Shown here piece by piece: positions 1 to 7,126 of a stretch of DNA of 7,587 nucleotides. The position numbers were made by a program, and so were the translations under genes. The DNA is taken from NCBI GenBank assembly GCA_003645395.1, contig QNFC01000077.1, forward strand, positions 1 to 7,587. The letters run 5' to 3'. Origin of the DNA: Gammaproteobacteria bacterium (GTDB taxonomy: Bacteria; Pseudomonadota; Gammaproteobacteria; Immundisolibacterales; Immundisolibacteraceae). The notes beneath the pieces are model-generated. The model saw only the letters and a list, made by a program, of their open reading frames with translations, ran no database searches and had not been told where the DNA came from. Each line of letters begins with the position of its first letter. The stretch's first letter is position 1.

Positions 1-3000
1 CCCATGTGCAAGACGACGGCGGTGTTCCGAAATCAGTAAAACCCCACTGGCTACAGCCAGGTAAAAACGGGTTTAACTTTTTCCCGCAAGTAAATAAGGT
101 TTTTACACAGGTTCAGTGTGAAATCAATATTTCAGAAGGTGGAGATTATCATCAAAATGGCACCGTGGCAGTCGGCGATGTCGATAATGATGGTGACCTT
201 GAAATGGTTGGTGTTGGCGGAGTCACTCCTTTTTCTTTCATGTCTACCCTGTGGATAGCGAATGCTGCCGATTGCAGTAGGGAACTGAATGAAAGTCAGG
301 CGGTTGTGGATGGTGGTGGAATTTCTAGCGGTTCTCACCCCGGGCTACTTGATATCGATGGTGATGGTGACCTCGAGATTATTGCTGTTCGTGGCCGATT
401 TCCTGCGGCAGAAGGTGGAAATTTTGATCATGCACACCTGATGGCAATACACCATGACGGTACACTTGCCTGGCCAGGCAATGGTGCTTCTGCTGATTCC
501 ATTGTTCTTGATACCGGGGATCCGGGTCAGGGTTGGCGATACTCTGGTCCAACATTTGCTGATATCGACGGGGATGGCAGTGTTGAAATTATCATGGCCA
601 CGCGTATATCGGTTATCGGCGGGTTTCAAAGGGTAATCACCGTATTCAATAGCATAGACGGGTCACTTAAATGGGAATATAGGGGGCAGATAATGGCGAG
701 CGGAACTCAATTCCTGCCGCCTACTGTTGTAGATCTGGATATGGATGGCAGCATGGAAATCATCATCTCTGCTGATGTGGTCAGCCATCTGGGAACACTT
801 GAATTTCGCCTGCCATTTGAATCGCCACAACCTGGCGACCCAAGATACACTACATTTTTATATACCGCAGTTGCAAACTTCGATAACGATCCCTATCCCG
901 AAATCGTTGCCCGTGATACTTACAATCGCTACCTGTTCAACCACGATGGTAGTCTGGTCTGGCAAATTTCTGCACCCAATCGGGCCGTTGGCCAGATCAC
1001 CGTGGCAGATTTTGATGGTGACAATGAAGTTGAGTTTGCCTACGTGACTACCCAGGAGAGTGGCTTTGGCGGCTTTCCGGGTTATATTACGATGTATGAT
1101 AATGACGGTTCGGTTCTATGGACACATAAAGACATACCCGAGCTGCATCTGAATTCAACTTTCCGCACGAATAGGTCGCCCAACCCCACCGCTTTCGATG
1201 CCAACGGCGATGGTGCAGCGGATATCGTGATTCATTACGATAACGGCAACCCGCCTGATGATGCCGGCATCTATTTCTTTAATGGCCGTGATGGCAGTAT
1301 TCAGGAATATATTGGTTTCGACAGTTATCACACCTCACAATGGTTTTTGACCATTGCGGATACTGATAATGATGGTGAAGCTGAATTAATTAGCTCATTT
1401 TCTAGCGGATTAACTGGTAGTACAACAATCTGGCAAGGTACGCCAGCACACCCATTGCCACCGGCTCCGGCACATCATAATCAATGGGTCTCTAACGAGG
1501 CCTATGCAGATGCAAAAGGAAATGTCTTAAGTAATCCAACGCCACATTGGCTACAGCCTGGTTTGAATGGCTGGAACATGATTAAAATGCCCCCGCATCC
1601 GCTGGCAGGTACAGTCGATAGCTTCACTTATATCGCAAATGATGCTGTGTTAAGTTCCAATATTGCTACCGTTGCATTTGATGTGCAACCAGCAGGCACA
1701 CCACCCGTATTCCTATCAGAGCCCGATACCCTGACAACGGTTGGATTTCCCTATGATTATGCTCCGCATGTTGTCGATATAGACACAGGTGATTCGGTTA
1801 GTTTCTTGCTGACTGCCGGCCCTGCCGGGATGAGCATCAATCCGGGTAACGGCAAGGTGTCGTTTGTTCCTGATGCCGAGGGTAGTTACGCTGTGACTAT
1901 CCTGGCCAGCGATACCATCGGTTTTTCAACCCTGCAATCCTATACGTTGACTGTCGGATTACCTGTTACCGTCCCAGACGTTGTCGGTCAGGCTGAGGCT
2001 GCAGCAGAATCAATGATAAGTGGTGCAAATCTGCTGATTGGTGATAAACAGAGCCTCAACCACCCGACAGTTCCAGCAGGAGCAGTCAGTTCGCAGACCC
2101 CGGTCTCAGGATCGGTTGCTGAGTTTGGCGCTGCAGTTGATCTAATATTGTCACTAGGTCCAGCTCCGGATGATGTCGATAACGACAGCGATGGCTACAC
2201 CGAAAATGAAGGTGATTGTAATGATGGTGACGATACTATTTTTCCAGGTGCCAATGACCCATCCAGTGATGGTATTGATCAGGATTGTGATGGAATAGAT
2301 GGCAACCTAACCCTGGCATCTATCCTGGTATTACCTGTGACGAATACTATTTTGACTGGCGAAGTGATTAATTTAACTGCCACCGGTATCTTTGAAGATG
2401 GGACTAGCCAGAACCTGACTGAAATTGTTAACTGGTCGTCAGGTCCGGCATTCAGTTCTGCTACAGCCGGAGTTTTTCCTGTTACCGCTTCCCGTAATGC
2501 AGTTTCCGGGTCAGTAAGCATTACCGTTGTGGACAGGGTTGTGGGTGATATTGCACCACCTGTCGCAGAAATTACTACACCTGCTGCCAACAGTACAGTG
2601 ACAGAACCAGTTGATATCATCGGCACAGCCACGGATGCCAATTTCCTCAAGTACACCATTGGTATTGCACCTGCAGGCGAGGCAAACTTTACAGAAATCG
2701 CCAACAGTACAACGCAGGTGAATGATGGCGTGCTAGGGCAGTTGGATCCAACCATGTTGATTAATGATCTGTATACAATCCGCTTGACAGTATTTGACAC
2801 AGGTGGTAATCAGGTGATTGCTGAAACCACAGTGCAGGTTGATGAGAACATGAAAGTCGGTAATTTCAGCCTGACTTTTACCGATTTGCTGATCCCTATG
2901 TCCGGTGTGCCAATTACGGTTAATCGAGTTTACGATAGCCGTGACAAGCGCACAGGTGATTTTGGGGTGGGCTGGAGTTTAGATGTACAAACTCTGATCT

Positions 3001-6000
3001 TGCGTGCCAACCGGGTTCTGGGGACTGGCTGGCAAGTTGTGAAATCGGGTTACAGTTTTAGCTTGCAAGCACAGGATGCGCACAAGGTCAGCCTGAGATT
3101 GCCGGGCGGCAAGGTGGAAGAATTTGATATGCTTGTAACACCAACGTCCTCTAATTTTACGCCATTCCCACCCTTTGCAAACAGGGCTTCATTTCAGGCA
3201 CGCCCGGGCACTGTCGGAAAATTACAAAGTCTTGATAATAATAATTTGTCAGTTTTTGGTGCACAACCAGGGGAGGTATTCCTGGTTGATGATATCACCA
3301 ATATAGACTACGACCCACAGCGATTTAAATATACTAGTGTCGATGGAACCGAAATTATTATTAATAAATCCAGTGGCATCGAGATGATTACTGAACCTAA
3401 CGGCGGTACTCTGGAGTTCAGAATGGATGGCATTTTCCACTCGGCGGGCAAGCAAGCTTTGTTTGTAAGAGATGACCTGGGACGGATCACTACAATGACC
3501 GATCCTAACGGCAAAGATCAGCATTATAGTTATGATGCAAATGGTGACCTGGTTGCACATGCCGACCAGGAAATGAATTCTACAAAATTCACCTATAATC
3601 GTCATCATGGGCTTTTGAATATAATCGATCCATTAGGCAGGGTTGTTGCACGCAACGAGTATGATGCTAATGGGCGGTTGATCAGTAGCACAAACTCTGA
3701 TGGAAGAATAATTACCTATGACCATGACTTGAGTAATCGCCAGGAAATTGTCCGAGATAGTAATAATGAAATCACAGTGGTCGAATATGATAATAGGGGG
3801 AATGCGGTCAAGGTTACGGATCCATTAGGTGGGGTAACAACAAATACCTACGACTCTAATGGGAACCCGCTAAGCATGACCAATGCAGAAGGTGAAACAA
3901 TCACCCGTACATTTGATTCGCGAAATAACCAGCTCACAGAGGAAAATGCACTGGGTGAAACTATAACGTTCACTTATAATAATCTGGATAAAGTAACAAG
4001 CGTTGTCGATGCGCTAGGTCATACGACAACGTTTGATTACGATAGCAGGGGTAATCGTATAAGCAAAACGGATGCGATGGGTAATTCGCAATCTAGTAAC
4101 TATGATAGTAGTGGCAATGTCCTGGTGCAAAAAAACACGCTGGGTAATACCGTTCAATTTGAATATGACTCCTTTGGTCACCGCGTGGCTGGAACAGACT
4201 CGCGGGGTAATCGCCAGACATTCAGTTATGACAATAACGGCTATTTAACTGGCCGAGTAAATCGTCTAGGGTTTGCTAGCAGCGATACACTCAATGGCTT
4301 GGGTGCAATTACTTCTTCAACAGACGCTCTGGCAAATAGTTCAGGTTATACATACAACTCGATTGGTGTTTTAGAAACAATTACTGATGCGGCTGGCAAT
4401 GTTATCCGCAAAGAAACTGATGTTGAAGGTAAGGAGCTTGCCAGTATTGATGCGTTGGGTAATCGTACTGAGAGAGCTTATGATAACAAAGGTAATTTAA
4501 CCGAGATAAAGGATGAATTAGGCAGGGTGTCAACTTTACAGTACGATACTTTAGACCGCTTGAAGGTTGCCGTATCCGCAGATGGAAACTCGATACAAAA
4601 TACATTTGATAAAGTTTCGCGAATAATAAGTCAGACGGATCAACGCGGTAATGTAACGCTGTATGAATACGATGATGCAGGGCGCCGTACAAAAGTTACC
4701 GATGCTTTGGGTAATGTGACAAGTCATGAGTATGACGCAGCGGGCAGGCAGATTAAACGCACTGATGCAAAAGGCAATGTGTTTGGTTTTACTTACGACA
4801 ACTTGAATCGTAAAACCCGAACCACTTTTCCTGATGGTAGTTTTGAACTAACTGTTTATGACAGCGAAGGGCATGTGATCAGTGAAACTGATGCAATGGG
4901 GAATACAAACCTGCTTGAATATGATGTCAACGGAAATCTAACTTTGATTACCGATGCATTAGGGGGGCAGACTAGTTTTATCTATGACAAAGAAAATAAC
5001 CGTATCGCCCAGACTGATGCAAATGGAAATCAAACAAGCTTTCAATATGACGCAAATAACAGGCTGATAAAGAAAACTTATCCAGATGGTGGTACTGAAT
5101 CCCAAACATATGATCAAGTAGGTAATGTTGACTCCAGGACCGATGCAAACGGAAACACCACAACGTTTGATTTTGATGCAAATAATCAACTGATCAAGAA
5201 AACCTATAGCGATAATAAGCAGGTTATCTATAGTTATGTCTCTACGGGCACAATTGATACGCTGGTTGATAGTCGTGGACTGACTTCTTATCGCTATGAT
5301 TCCCTGGATCGCATGCTTGAAGTTGTAAATCCTGATAGCAGCTCTATAGCCTATATATATGATGCGGCTGGGAATATTATTACAACAACAAGCAAAATAA
5401 GTGCAATAGCAAGTGCATCGGTTGTTAGTAACTCCTATGATGCTTTAAATCGCGTAAAAACCGTAATGGATAATGATGGCAACATAAGCACCTACAGTTA
5501 TGATGCTAATGGTAATCTTGGCCAAATAGCTTACCCAAATAATACCCGTTCGGTTTATCAATATGATTCGCTAAATCGCCTTACTCAAATAGAACATTTG
5601 TCTGGTGTAACAGTGGTTGAGCAAATTGAGTATTCTTATAATGCTATTGGTGATCGGCTGGGTGTTGAATACCTTGATGGAAGCCAGGTCGTCTATGAGT
5701 ATGACGCTTTACGCCGGTTAACTCGTGAAATCCAGTTTGACTCGAGTGCCGTAAAGATACTTGATGACTCTTACAGCTATGATCCCGTAGGCAATCGATT
5801 GGTAAAAACTGATAATATCAACAGTACAGCCAGGACTTCAAATTATGATTCTGCTGACAAATTGTTAAGCAGTGGAAGTACTAGTTTTGCCTATGATGCG
5901 AATGGCAATTTGATATACAAAATCGAAGTGGCAAAAACCACCCAGTATGGCTATGATTTAGATGATCGCCTGATTACTGTTGATGATGGGGCAATGACAT

Positions 6001-7115
6001 CTTTTGAATATGATGGTCTCAACAATAAAGTCCGCAGGACAACATCGAGCTCAGTCGTCAATTACCTTGTTGATAATAACAACAATACTGGCCATGCTCA
6101 GGTGATTGAAGAATTTGATAGTGCCAATTCGTCTGCAGTAAAATATGTCTATGGTATAGATTTAATTAATCAGGACCGGGCAGGGCAACATTCTTACTAC
6201 CACGTTGATGGAATCAGAAGTACACGCCTGTTAACAAATTCAAGTGGTGTGGTGACAGATAGATACGGCTACGATGCTTTCGGTGAGCTAATAAATTCAA
6301 ACGGTAGTACAGAAAATAGTTACCTATATACTGGCGAGCAATTTGACCCTAATAGTGGCTTTTACTATTTAAGAGCAAGATACTATGCTCCTCAGCAGGG
6401 AAGGTTTGTATCTAGGGATCCATTTCAGGGCGTTAACAGCAATCCCCTATCTCTACATAAATACTTATACGCAAATGCGAATCCAGTAACATTTAGTGAC
6501 CCCAGTGGCATGTTCAGTATTGTTGAGTTTTCTATTGCGTCAACGACTCTTGGTACAATACAGAAGAGCTACAACAAAATGCTGTTCAATATCCTGAAAA
6601 GTTCCGCAAAAATTGCTAATTCATATATCACAGTGGGTGCTAAATCACGTCAAGTGGTGCTGGACTCATTTGCACAAGGAGTTGGGGGGGCTGGGCTGAT
6701 GTATATATTGAATGATGCCAACACGTTAATTTCAAATGGATTTAAGCTAATCAGTTCATCAATTAGCAAGGAAATTCTTAATTTTGCGGTGAGTTTGTTA
6801 CCACAACTTGAGGTTAAATTTAAAAAGGCACCAAGCTTAAAATGGAATCTTACTTCTATGGTAGGTGGTAATACCGTTGGCTGTATTAGTGCCGAAATTG
6901 ATAGTCGAATTACGGGACAACCTGCGGCTCCTTGTGTATCGATATCAAGCTTCATACCACAGATAGAGGGTTTCGACCACCTTAGTAAATCATTGGTTGC
7001 AGGTGTCAAGATTACTGAGTCAGGACTTAGTGGTGGTAAGAGCGGAGCGTTAGAAAGTGCAAAAGACGAGTTCTTTAGTGAGGGGTTTGCAGCGATTTCA
7101 AATCTGGGAGGGTGA
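1..7115 (+). CDS. RHS/YD-repeat polymorphic-toxin-like giant surface protein, 5' partial
   Basis: The frame is open at the left edge (codon CAT at nt 3-5) and runs to TGA at 7113-7115. The GTG at nt 6 lies inside a repeated linker and is not a credible start, so the N-terminus and any signal peptide are missing. At least 2369 residues are visible. Order: eight FG-GAP/VCBS calcium-loop repeats, Ig-like domains, PASTA, a MopE-type motif, two more Ig-like domains, an RHS entry segment (VGNFSLTFTD, GDFGVGWSLD), about 40 YD repeats, the RHS core-associated domain ending DPSGM, and a 200-residue unrecognised tip. Known RHS proteins form a hollow beta-cocoon that encloses a C-terminal toxin released by self-cleavage after the DPxG motif. 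By analogy this would be an exported protein delivering or displaying its tip; that role is inferred. All six cysteines fall in three pairs, which suits an extracytoplasmic location. A terminator follows 11 nt after the stop. Confidence 0.93.
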   Translation, partial: HVQDDGGVPKSVKPHWLQPGKNGFNFFPQVNKVFTQVQCEINISEGGDYHQNGTVAVGDVDNDGDLEMVGVGGVTPFSFMSTLWIANAADCSRELNESQAVVDGGGISSGSHPGLLDIDGDGDLEIIAVRGRFPAAEGGNFDHAHLMAIHHDGTLAWPGNGASADSIVLDTGDPGQGWRYSGPTFADIDGDGSVEIIMATRISVIGGFQRVITVFNSIDGSLKWEYRGQIMASGTQFLPPTVVDLDMDGSMEIIISADVVSHLGTLEFRLPFESPQPGDPRYTTFLYTAVANFDNDPYPEIVARDTYNRYLFNHDGSLVWQISAPNRAVGQITVADFDGDNEVEFAYVTTQESGFGGFPGYITMYDNDGSVLWTHKDIPELHLNSTFRTNRSPNPTAFDANGDGAADIVIHYDNGNPPDDAGIYFFNGRDGSIQEYIGFDSYHTSQWFLTIADTDNDGEAELISSFSSGLTGSTTIWQGTPAHPLPPAPAHHNQWVSNEAYADAKGNVLSNPTPHWLQPGLNGWNMIKMPPHPLAGTVDSFTYIANDAVLSSNIATVAFDVQPAGTPPVFLSEPDTLTTVGFPYDYAPHVVDIDTGDSVSFLLTAGPAGMSINPGNGKVSFVPDAEGSYAVTILASDTIGFSTLQSYTLTVGLPVTVPDVVGQAEAAAESMISGANLLIGDKQSLNHPTVPAGAVSSQTPVSGSVAEFGAAVDLILSLGPAPDDVDNDSDGYTENEGDCNDGDDTIFPGANDPSSDGIDQDCDGIDGNLTLASILVLPVTNTILTGEVINLTATGIFEDGTSQNLTEIVNWSSGPAFSSATAGVFPVTASRNAVSGSVSITVVDRVVGDIAPPVAEITTPAANSTVTEPVDIIGTATDANFLKYTIGIAPAGEANFTEIANSTTQVNDGVLGQLDPTMLINDLYTIRLTVFDTGGNQVIAETTVQVDENMKVGNFSLTFTDLLIPMSGVPITVNRVYDSRDKRTGDFGVGWSLDVQTLILRANRVLGTGWQVVKSGYSFSLQAQDAHKVSLRLPGGKVEEFDMLVTPTSSNFTPFPPFANRASFQARPGTVGKLQSLDNNNLSVFGAQPGEVFLVDDITNIDYDPQRFKYTSVDGTEIIINKSSGIEMITEPNGGTLEFRMDGIFHSAGKQALFVRDDLGRITTMTDPNGKDQHYSYDANGDLVAHADQEMNSTKFTYNRHHGLLNIIDPLGRVVARNEYDANGRLISSTNSDGRIITYDHDLSNRQEIVRDSNNEITVVEYDNRGNAVKVTDPLGGVTTNTYDSNGNPLSMTNAEGETITRTFDSRNNQLTEENALGETITFTYNNLDKVTSVVDALGHTTTFDYDSRGNRISKTDAMGNSQSSNYDSSGNVLVQKNTLGNTVQFEYDSFGHRVAGTDSRGNRQTFSYDNNGYLTGRVNRLGFASSDTLNGLGAITSSTDALANSSGYTYNSIGVLETITDAAGNVIRKETDVEGKELASIDALGNRTERAYDNKGNLTEIKDELGRVSTLQYDTLDRLKVAVSADGNSIQNTFDKVSRIISQTDQRGNVTLYEYDDAGRRTKVTDALGNVTSHEYDAAGRQIKRTDAKGNVFGFTYDNLNRKTRTTFPDGSFELTVYDSEGHVISETDAMGNTNLLEYDVNGNLTLITDALGGQTSFIYDKENNRIAQTDANGNQTSFQYDANNRLIKKTYPDGGTESQTYDQVGNVDSRTDANGNTTTFDFDANNQLIKKTYSDNKQVIYSYVSTGTIDTLVDSRGLTSYRYDSLDRMLEVVNPDSSSIAYIYDAAGNIITTTSKISAIASASVVSNSYDALNRVKTVMDNDGNISTYSYDANGNLGQIAYPNNTRSVYQYDSLNRLTQIEHLSGVTVVEQIEYSYNAIGDRLGVEYLDGSQVVYEYDALRRLTREIQFDSSAVKILDDSYSYDPVGNRLVKTDNINSTARTSNYDSADKLLSSGSTSFAYDANGNLIYKIEVAKTTQYGYDLDDRLITVDDGAMTSFEYDGLNNKVRRTTSSSVVNYLVDNNNNTGHAQVIEEFDSANSSAVKYVYGIDLINQDRAGQHSYYHVDGIRSTRLLTNSSGVVTDRYGYDAFGELINSNGSTENSYLYTGEQFDPNSGFYYLRARYYAPQQGRFVSRDPFQGVNSNPLSLHKYLYANANPVTFSDPSGMFSIVEFSIASTTLGTIQKSYNKMLFNILKSSAKIANSYITVGAKSRQVVLDSFAQGVGGAGLMYILNDANTLISNGFKLISSSISKEILNFAVSLLPQLEVKFKKAPSLKWNLTSMVGGNTVGCISAEIDSRITGQPAAPCVSISSFIPQIEGFDHLSKSLVAGVKITESGLSGGKSGALESAKDEFFSEGFAAISNLGG
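42..77 (+). repeat. Linker repeat copy 1 (PHWLQPGxNGxN)
   Basis: Residues 13-24 of the large protein read PHWLQPGKNGFN. The same motif recurs at residues 513-524 with two substitutions. It lies directly before the FG-GAP propeller. Its partner lies directly after that propeller, so this copy probably closes an earlier propeller module that lies upstream of the window. The 11-nt string tggctacagcc is identical in both copies. Confidence 0.8.
162..1397 (+). repeat. FG-GAP/VCBS beta-propeller region, eight calcium-loop repeats
   Basis: Eight Asp-rich loops of the DxDxDG type occur at residues 58, 116, 186, 243, 291, 335, 398 and 452, for example DVDNDGDLE, DIDGDGDLE, DIDGDGSVE and DTDNDGEAE. 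Most are followed by a hydrophobic strand. The loops at 291 (NFDNDPYPE) and 398 (DANGDGAAD) are degenerate. Between loops there are blade-like strands ending in DGxxxW: near 151 (HDGTLAW), 219 (DGSLKW), 314 (DGSLVW) and 367 (DGSVLW). The pattern matches FG-GAP/VCBS propellers of secreted adhesins, in which the loops bind calcium. Two cysteines, C38 and C90, flank the first loop. The number of blades in the fold cannot be settled by eye. A binding or adhesion role is inferred from the family. Confidence 0.88.
1542..1577 (+). repeat. Linker repeat copy 2 (PHWLQPGxNGxN)
   Basis: Residues 513-524 read PHWLQPGLNGWN and match copy 1 at ten of twelve positions. This copy ends the FG-GAP module and leads into the Ig-like part of the protein. 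The residues before it (YADAKGNVLSNPT) also resemble, loosely, those before copy 1 (QDDGGVPKSVK), so the repeated stretch is probably longer than the motif. Confidence 0.8.
1617..1691 (+). other. C-terminal fragment of a cadherin-like/Big_9-type domain
   Basis: Residues 538-562 (beginning DSFTYIANDA, ending ATVAFDVQP) match the closing strands of tandem cadherin-like/Big_9 domains, whose hallmark is a DSFTYxANDG motif followed by an ATVxxxV strand. The usual N-terminal half of such a domain (about 60 residues containing an EDT or NDxD motif) is absent. Only about 13 residues separate this piece from the linker repeat, so it appears to be a truncated domain. Confidence 0.6.
1701..1955 (+). other. 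Putative Ig domain (He_PIG-like)
   Basis: Residues 566-650 have the layout of He_PIG domains: PPVFLSEP at the start, VGFPYDYAPHVVDIDTGD, then a PAGMSINPGNGKVSF core (usually written L-P-x-G-L/M-x-I-x-x-x-x-G-x-I/V-x-W/F), and a closing SYAVTILASD strand. These are spacer or binding beta-sandwiches in secreted proteins. Confidence 0.7.
1965..2159 (+). other. PASTA domain
   Basis: Residues 654-718 begin VTVPDVVGQAEAAAESMI, continue with a GANLLIGD strand, then AGAVSSQTPVSGS and a closing VDLILSLG. This is the classic PASTA order: V-P-D-V-V-G, a helix, G-x-V-x-x-Q-x-P-x-x-G, and a final V-x-L-x-x-S-x-G strand. PASTA domains are best known in penicillin-binding proteins and Ser/Thr kinases, where some bind peptidoglycan fragments. 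They also occur as single spacers in large secreted proteins. Binding of cell wall here is not demonstrable. Confidence 0.85.
2169..2300 (+). other. MopE-type putative metal-binding motif
   Basis: Residues 722-765 contain DVDNDSDGYTENEGDCNDGD, then IFPGAND, then SSDGIDQDCDGID. The DCNDxD...I.PGA...DGIDxDCDG pattern is that of the MopE-like putative metal-binding motif family. C738 and C761 are present. The extra Cys often found just before DGID is Ser here. The preceding DxDxDSDG loop would suit calcium. The metal bound is unknown. Confidence 0.8.
2310..2531 (+). other. Big_2-like bacterial Ig domain
   Basis: Residues 769-842 follow the Big_2 layout: SILVLPVTNTILTGEVINLT, then ATGIFEDGTSQNLTEIVNWS, a short SATAGVFPV strand where Big_2 usually reads GxVT, and a closing SGSVSITVVD strand. 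The domain is a structural spacer or adhesive module. Assignment is by pattern only. Confidence 0.7.
2556..2843 (+). other. Ig-like domain preceding the RHS shell
   Basis: Residues 851-946 start PPVAEITTPAANSTVTEPVD and contain IIGTATDANFLKYTI and LYTIRLTVFDTGGN strands. This is the beta-sandwich often found just before the RHS shell in large YD proteins (pattern P-x-V-x-I-x-x-P-x-x-x-x-x-V, then I-x-G-T-A-x-D). It ends four residues before the VGNFSLTFTD segment that opens the RHS part. Confidence 0.65.
2850..2990 (+). other. RHS entry segment
   Basis: Residues 949-995 contain VGNFSLTFTDLLIPMSGVPI, TVNRVYDSRD and GDFGVGWSLD. A G-x-F-x-x-x-x-x-D-L-x-x-P-x-x-G-x-P-x-x-x-x-R-x-Y-x-S block followed by G-x-F-G-x-G-W is the usual entry to the YD shell in large RHS/YD proteins. 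It is followed by about 150 residues of less conserved beta-rich sequence before the first clear YD repeat. Confidence 0.7.
3456..6317 (+). repeat. YD-repeat (RHS) array, about 40 units
   Basis: Residues 1151-2104 hold about 40 units of roughly 21 residues (63 bp). Each centres on Y-D-x-x-G/N-x-x-x-x-x-x-D-x-x-G-N, for example EYDDAGRRTKVTDALGN and SYDANGNLGQ. In known structures these beta-hairpins wind into a closed cocoon that isolates the C-terminal cargo. No cysteine occurs in the array. A few units are degenerate (KETDVEG near 1469, YVSTGT near 1744). The array has the usual RHS ending YYHxDGIRSTRLLTNSSG and YGYDAFGE at about 2064-2094. Confidence 0.95.
5013..5264 (+). repeat. Tandem 126-bp direct repeat within the YD array
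   Basis: Residues 1670-1711 and 1712-1753 align without gaps over a 42-residue period, which equals two YD units. Both begin TDANGN, share a DANN-R/Q-LIKKTY block, and then drift apart. At DNA level, stretches such as gatgcaaa and aagaaaac recur in register (units 5013-5138 and 5139-5264). The similarity is clearly higher than between average neighbouring YD units, so the pair may be a relatively recent two-unit duplication. Confidence 0.65.
6321..6512 (+). other. RHS core-associated domain with DPxGM release motif
   Basis: Residues 2106-2169 contain YLYTGEQFDPNSGFYYLRAR, YYAPQQGRFVSRDPFQG, the SLHKYLYANANP block, and PVTFSDPSGM. This is the near-invariant RHS core-associated domain. In characterised RHS and TcC proteins it forms an intramolecular aspartyl protease that cuts after the P-x-x-x-x-D-P-x-G-L/M motif and frees the variable tip. 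The candidate catalytic Asp residues D2138 (in SRDP) and D2165 (in DPSG) are present, so self-cleavage near M2169 (nt 6510-6512) is expected by analogy. Confidence 0.93.
6513..7112 (+). other. Variable C-terminal tip, putative toxin domain of unknown family
   Basis: Residues 2170-2369 follow the DPSGM boundary, where RHS proteins carry their variable effector. I recognise no catalytic motif: no HNH, no deaminase HxE...PCxxC, no ADP-ribosyltransferase signature, no Tox-REase pattern. Visible features are a Lys/Ser-rich helix-like start (IQKSYNKMLFNILKSSAKIA), a small-residue stretch FAQGVGGAGLMYIL at 2222-2235, an amphipathic segment ISKEILNFAVSLLPQLEV, a pair of cysteines C2293 and C2310, and a Gly/Ser-rich SGLSGGKSGALES before a short acidic helix and the terminal NLGG. 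The moderately hydrophobic segments could indicate membrane activity, but none is a clear transmembrane helix. Toxicity is inferred from position only. Confidence 0.6.
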
Positions 7116-7126
7116 AAATACCTGGG

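Noticed and set aside
6..8. GTG at nt 6 as the start of the large gene.
   Set aside because: The frame is open upstream to the window edge, there is no ribosome binding site or signal peptide, and the following residues belong to a repeated internal linker.
2279..2800. A 173-codon minus-strand frame opposite the Ig-like region.
   Set aside because: The + strand frame encodes recognisable Ig-like domains here. The antisense frame is a by-product of its codon pattern.
3456..6317. The regular 63-bp periodicity as a CRISPR or satellite array.
   Set aside because: The period is explained by degenerate YD protein repeats in an uninterrupted reading frame. The DNA units are not identical and have no spacer-repeat structure.
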